Shown here piece by piece: positions 62,373 through 64,000 of a DNA stretch of 64,000 bases (the stretch's first letter is position 1; the number at the start of each line of letters is the position of its first letter). Location: contig JAWZYV010013191.1 of the NCBI GenBank assembly GCA_038373885.1, forward strand, positions 62,001 through 126,000, in the 5' to 3' direction. Source of the DNA: Cheiracanthium punctorium (taxonomy: Eukaryota > Arthropoda > Arachnida > Araneae > Cheiracanthiidae). A model generated the notes under the pieces. That model made no database searches. It saw nothing but the letters and a program-made list of their open reading frames with translations, and was not told the DNA's origin. The translations under genes were made by a program, and so were the position numbers.

Positions 62373-62937
62373 GTTTAGCATGTAATAAAAATAATAAAAT
62401 TTCTGCAGTGCAGGATGTATAAAATTTAATAATATAAATCATTTTATTTAAAAACTTTTGTCTGCAATAATTATTGAATGATTACCAAGTAAAGATTTTT
62501 AAAGTTACTGAATATATACCTTTATTACTATTAGACATTATTTGGAATTGCATCAAACAATTCAACTCATCCATCAATTGATAACTGTAGAAATTGGGAA
62601 AATTGAATTCAGAACACAGAAGATTGCTAAAATAAATGACATAGTCATGCAAATTTTGTATTACATCCAATGGTTGGAATGCACAACACCATATCAAATC
62701 ACTGAAATATATTTGTTCTTCCTCTTTCACTTCTAATTTAACGTTTGCTCATTCATGAAAAGTGAGTATAAGATTTTTAAAAAGCACTATACTTTATTAA
62801 ATAAAAATAATTAGTACATGTAAGTTTTTTAGCAGTTATAAATTAATATTTTTTTTAACTCACAGAATTGTCCAAAGGTATGGAATACAGTTTAACATAT
62901 TTTAAATAATTTATTTTTCATAAAGCTTTATTTTTTA
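62373..62937. other. nothing recognised
   Basis: AT-rich, no gene or repeat structure resolved. Confidence 0.45.
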
Positions 62938-64000
62938 TTACTTCCTTGTACGTAGTATAAGGAAGTAATGTGATCCCGAAAAATTTTGGGGGCCAAATTT
63001 CGACAAAAAAACCGATTTTGACTACCTCTAAATTGAATTATAAAAATTTTTTCGATGCATCTCATCGTAGGCTATCATGCACGATCATATTAATGCATCT
63101 GCAACTCATTTTGACCAGCGGCGAGTCTATTGTGGCCAGTTTTCCCATGCCGTCTGTACGTACGTACGTACGTACGTACGTATGTATGTAACTCGCATAT
63201 CTCAAAAATTATTGGTCGTAGAATGTTGAGATTTGATATTTAGGATTGTTCTATGATCTAGTTGTGCACCTCCCCTTTTGGTGATAATCGAATGGATAGT
63301 TTATGTACAGGACCGCCCAAAAGATTCGAAATACATTACGCTCTATGGGCCGATATTCATTAAACTCGCCTAACTCAAAAGCTATTAGGCGTAGAATGTC
63401 CAAACTTCATATTTTGGATATTTCTAAAATCTAGTTGTGCACCTCCCCTTTTGGTTCCATTCGACTGGATAGTTTATCTACAGGACTGCCCAAAACATTC
63501 GAAATACATTACGCTCAATGGGCCGACATTCATTAAACTCGCATAACTCAAAAACTATAAGGAGTAGAATGTTTAAACTTTATATTTAGGAACGTTGTAA
63601 CATCTAGTTGTGCACCTCCCCTTTCGGTTCCATTCGACTGGATAGTTTATCTACAGAACCACCCAAAAGATTCGAAATACATTACGCTCTATGGGCCGAA
63701 ATTCATCAAAGCGTTTTTTAGAGGTATTGGGCTATTTCAAACGACTCAGAAGTGATATATGCTGTAAAGAGTTAGAAAATGAATTTCTCCATTAAAAAAA
63801 AGTGTCTTTATCATTTATAGTTCAGCTACAGGAACACTCAAAAGATTTCCAATACATTACGGTCAATGGCAATTTTAGGGGCATTCATCCATTTCAAGCA
63901 CAATGCCGTCCTACCACATAAGTTAGGTAATGGTCCGACCACGGTCACGTGACTCCCTCAAGAACTATCCAAAAGTCGCCAAGCTTGGCGACTTTTGGTG
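62938..64000. repeat. dispersed repeat R3, inverted second copy
   Basis: Opens with the hairpin TTACTTCCTTGTACGTAGTA (62938-62968), then the reverse of 36.2-37.1 kb: a (GTAC)n run, three 173 bp units (CACCTCCCCTTT.GGT at 63267, 63440 and 63613) and the palindrome AGTCGCCAAGCTTGGCGACT at the window edge. It runs off the end of the window. Confidence 0.92.

Overview
The window is a piece of an AT-rich, repeat-dense animal nuclear genome, most likely an arthropod and plausibly a spider or other chelicerate. The grounds are multi-kilobase introns, Tc1-, Helitron-, hAT- and pogo-type relics, tRNA-derived SINEs and many copies of uncharacterised dispersed repeats. The taxon is an inference from repeat content and protein style; no marker fixes it. 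There is no bacterial operon, CRISPR array or intact virus.

One host gene spans most of the window: the plus-strand mitoguardin gene (Miga/MIGA, formerly FAM73). Ten coding exons, all with AG/GT borders and matching phases, run from 1311 to the stop codon at 49445-49447 and give about 377 C-terminal residues. The N-terminal membrane anchor lies upstream of the window. A further splice donor just after the stop, an acceptor near 51875 and AATAAA at 52280 suggest a spliced 3' UTR. The intron between 19691 and 37688 is 18 kb long because of nested transposons.

Layout: 1-1310 upstream intron; 1557-3233 relic of an unclassified transposon; 5296-6403 TTA-flanked element packed with AAGCTT motifs; 7585-about 11555 truncated Ty1/copia element on the minus strand; 11895-13748 5'-truncated gypsy element with one LTR; 16608-18022 broken Tc1-type transposon; 20950-22201 second copy of the unclassified transposon; 22272-29600 dispersed repeats enclosing a tRNA-like palindrome (22684-23132), a 3.3 kb hAT-like element (24138-27412) and smaller insertions; 30343-36071 a very young gypsy-type retrotransposon with identical 238 bp LTRs; 39030-43234 a Helitron relic cut by a pogo/Tigger element and a hAT element; 45728-46943 and 49858-50242 elements with long terminal inverted repeats; 52.6-64 kb downstream of the gene, holding miniature hAT elements, a candidate solo LTR, tandem arrays, and an inverted copy of the repeat that hosts the young retrotransposon.

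The clearest result beyond annotation is a relative insertion history that can be read inside the window. Several elements sit in repeats that have a second, uninterrupted copy nearby, or in a reading frame that resumes on the far side, so ends and target duplications can be fixed. These are Tc1 at 16608, the hAT-like element at 24138, the gypsy element at 30343 and Tigger at 41461. No clearly new functional system is visible. The best candidates for undescribed biology are the unclassified transposon family, the hairpin-ended 173 bp satellite-bearing repeat, the head-to-head tRNA-like palindrome and a possible methyl-CpG-binding-like domain in the copia polyprotein.
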